From assembly GCA_030039655.1 (NCBI GenBank), contig JASHVC010000403.1, positions 1 to 13,783 on the forward strand: a stretch of 13,783 nt of DNA. Reading direction: 5' to 3'. A program made the translations under genes and the position numbers. Shown here piece after piece: positions 13,213 through 13,783 of the stretch. The stretch is from Xanthobacteraceae bacterium. GTDB lineage: Bacteria; Pseudomonadota; Alphaproteobacteria; Rhizobiales; Xanthobacteraceae. Position 1 is the first letter of the stretch. Every line of letters begins with the position of its first letter. The notes beneath the pieces are model-generated. The model was not told where the DNA came from. It did no database searches and saw only the letters and a list, made by a program, of their open reading frames with translations.

Positions 13213-13783
13213 ATGTCTCGCGCCAAGTTTTGCGCCACATCCGGCCGCATCATTTCACGACGTTCGGCCATCCTCGCCACGCTCGGCTTTGCCATGGCGC
13301 CGCGCCTTGTGCGCGCTCAGGACGCCGCAGCGTTTCCCGACCATCCCGTCCGCATCATCGTTTCGACCGCGGCGGGCGGTGGCGTCGATGCTTTTGCCAG
13401 GATCGTGACGCAGAAGATGAGTGTCGATCTCGGCCAGCCATTCCCGGTGGAGAACAGGGCCGGCGCCGGCGGCAGTGTCGGGGCTGACGCGGTCTTCCAT
13501 TCCACCCCGGACGGCTACACGCTGCTCGCCTCGCAGCCGGCACCGATCACCACCAATGCGCTGCTCTTGAAGGGACTCGATTACGACCCGGCGCAGCTCG
13601 AGGCGGTCGCCATCATGTCGCATATCCCCAACGTGCTGTTGGTACGGCCGGACTTCCCCGCCAAGACCGTGCAGGAGTTCATCGCCTATGCCAAAGCAAA
13701 TCCAGGCAAGCTCAACTATGCGTCACAGGGCCCCGGCACCACATCGCACCTGACTGCTGCTCTGTTCGAGTCGATCACCCACA
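13213..13783 (+). CDS. Bug/TctC-family periplasmic solute-binding receptor, partial
   Basis: The first 190 residues of a tripartite-tricarboxylate-transporter-type receptor; the gene continues past the window. A signal peptide is evident: the twin-arginine-like ISRRSAIL (14-21), the hydrophobic LATLGFAMA, and a VRA-QD cleavage site after residue 35, so export by Tat to the periplasm is likely. The mature part has family landmarks: FPDHPVRIIVSTAAGGGVDAF (41-61, the first ligand loop), ENRAGAGGSVGADAV, PDGYTLLASQPAPITTNALL, and NPGKLNYASQGPGTTSHLTAALF. ATG 13213 has a strong AAGGAG eight bases upstream. Such receptors bind carboxylates or other small molecules, and many exist as orphans without transporter genes. 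It is divergent from the class II aldolase gene, hinting at a shared substrate pathway. Confidence 0.92.
   Translation, partial: MSRAKFCATSGRIISRRSAILATLGFAMAPRLVRAQDAAAFPDHPVRIIVSTAAGGGVDAFARIVTQKMSVDLGQPFPVENRAGAGGSVGADAVFHSTPDGYTLLASQPAPITTNALLLKGLDYDPAQLEAVAIMSHIPNVLLVRPDFPAKTVQEFIAYAKANPGKLNYASQGPGTTSHLTAALFESITH

Noticed and set aside
1..13783. CRISPR arrays, tRNA/rRNA genes, insertion sequences, phage genes
   Set aside because: No regularly spaced repeats, cloverleaf or rRNA segments, transposase motifs or phage-type genes were seen on either strand.

Overview
The window looks like the chromosome of a GC-rich alphaproteobacterium of the order Hyphomicrobiales, probably near Bradyrhizobium or Xanthobacteraceae. 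This is inferred from gene content: a ChvI-ChvG two-component system followed by a short HprK and a regulatory phosphotransferase pair (mannose-type EIIA and HPr), an ATP-type PckA, a 476-residue AhcY and a Bug-type solute-binding receptor. No database search was possible, so all names rest on motifs read from the translations.

Layout. 1-837 (minus) is the N-terminal part of lepA, cut by the window edge and carrying an apparent one-base deletion near 68. 950-1857 (plus) is an AT-richer two-gene islet: a PadR-type regulator overlapping a small membrane-anchored protein of unknown function, with a palindromic operator-like promoter between it and lepA. 1936-3366 (minus) is ahcY. It is divergent from a UdgX-type uracil-DNA glycosylase (3520-4133, plus) that also carries an apparent one-base deletion; a long palindrome lies between them. 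8357 down to 4143 (minus) is the regulatory block chvI - chvG - hprK - EIIA - ptsH, with 4-base stop/start overlaps at chvG/hprK and EIIA/ptsH and a terminator hairpin at the end. 8517-9344 (plus) is a HugZ-like protein and 9589-11202 (plus) is pckA. 11240-12127 (minus) is a sulfotransferase-like P-loop protein. 12316-13044 (minus) is a class II aldolase-family enzyme, divergent from a Bug/TctC receptor (13213 to the window end, plus).

How the genes fit together. The central block joins envelope/acid-stress signalling (ChvG-ChvI) to a sugar-independent phosphorelay. HprK would phosphorylate HPr on serine, HPr passes histidine phosphate to EIIA, and no sugar permease is encoded nearby. pckA, the gluconeogenic entry enzyme, lies on the other side of chvI, an arrangement known in rhizobia, here with a hugZ-like gene between. 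ahcY clears S-adenosylhomocysteine and has a palindrome well placed for a SAM-cycle regulator. The aldolase/Bug pair looks like the edge of a catabolic locus.

The least explained parts are the PadR/membrane-protein islet, the inverted repeats in the chvI regulatory regions, and two single-base deletions of the same kind (one C lost from a C run). The deletions may be sequence errors rather than biology.
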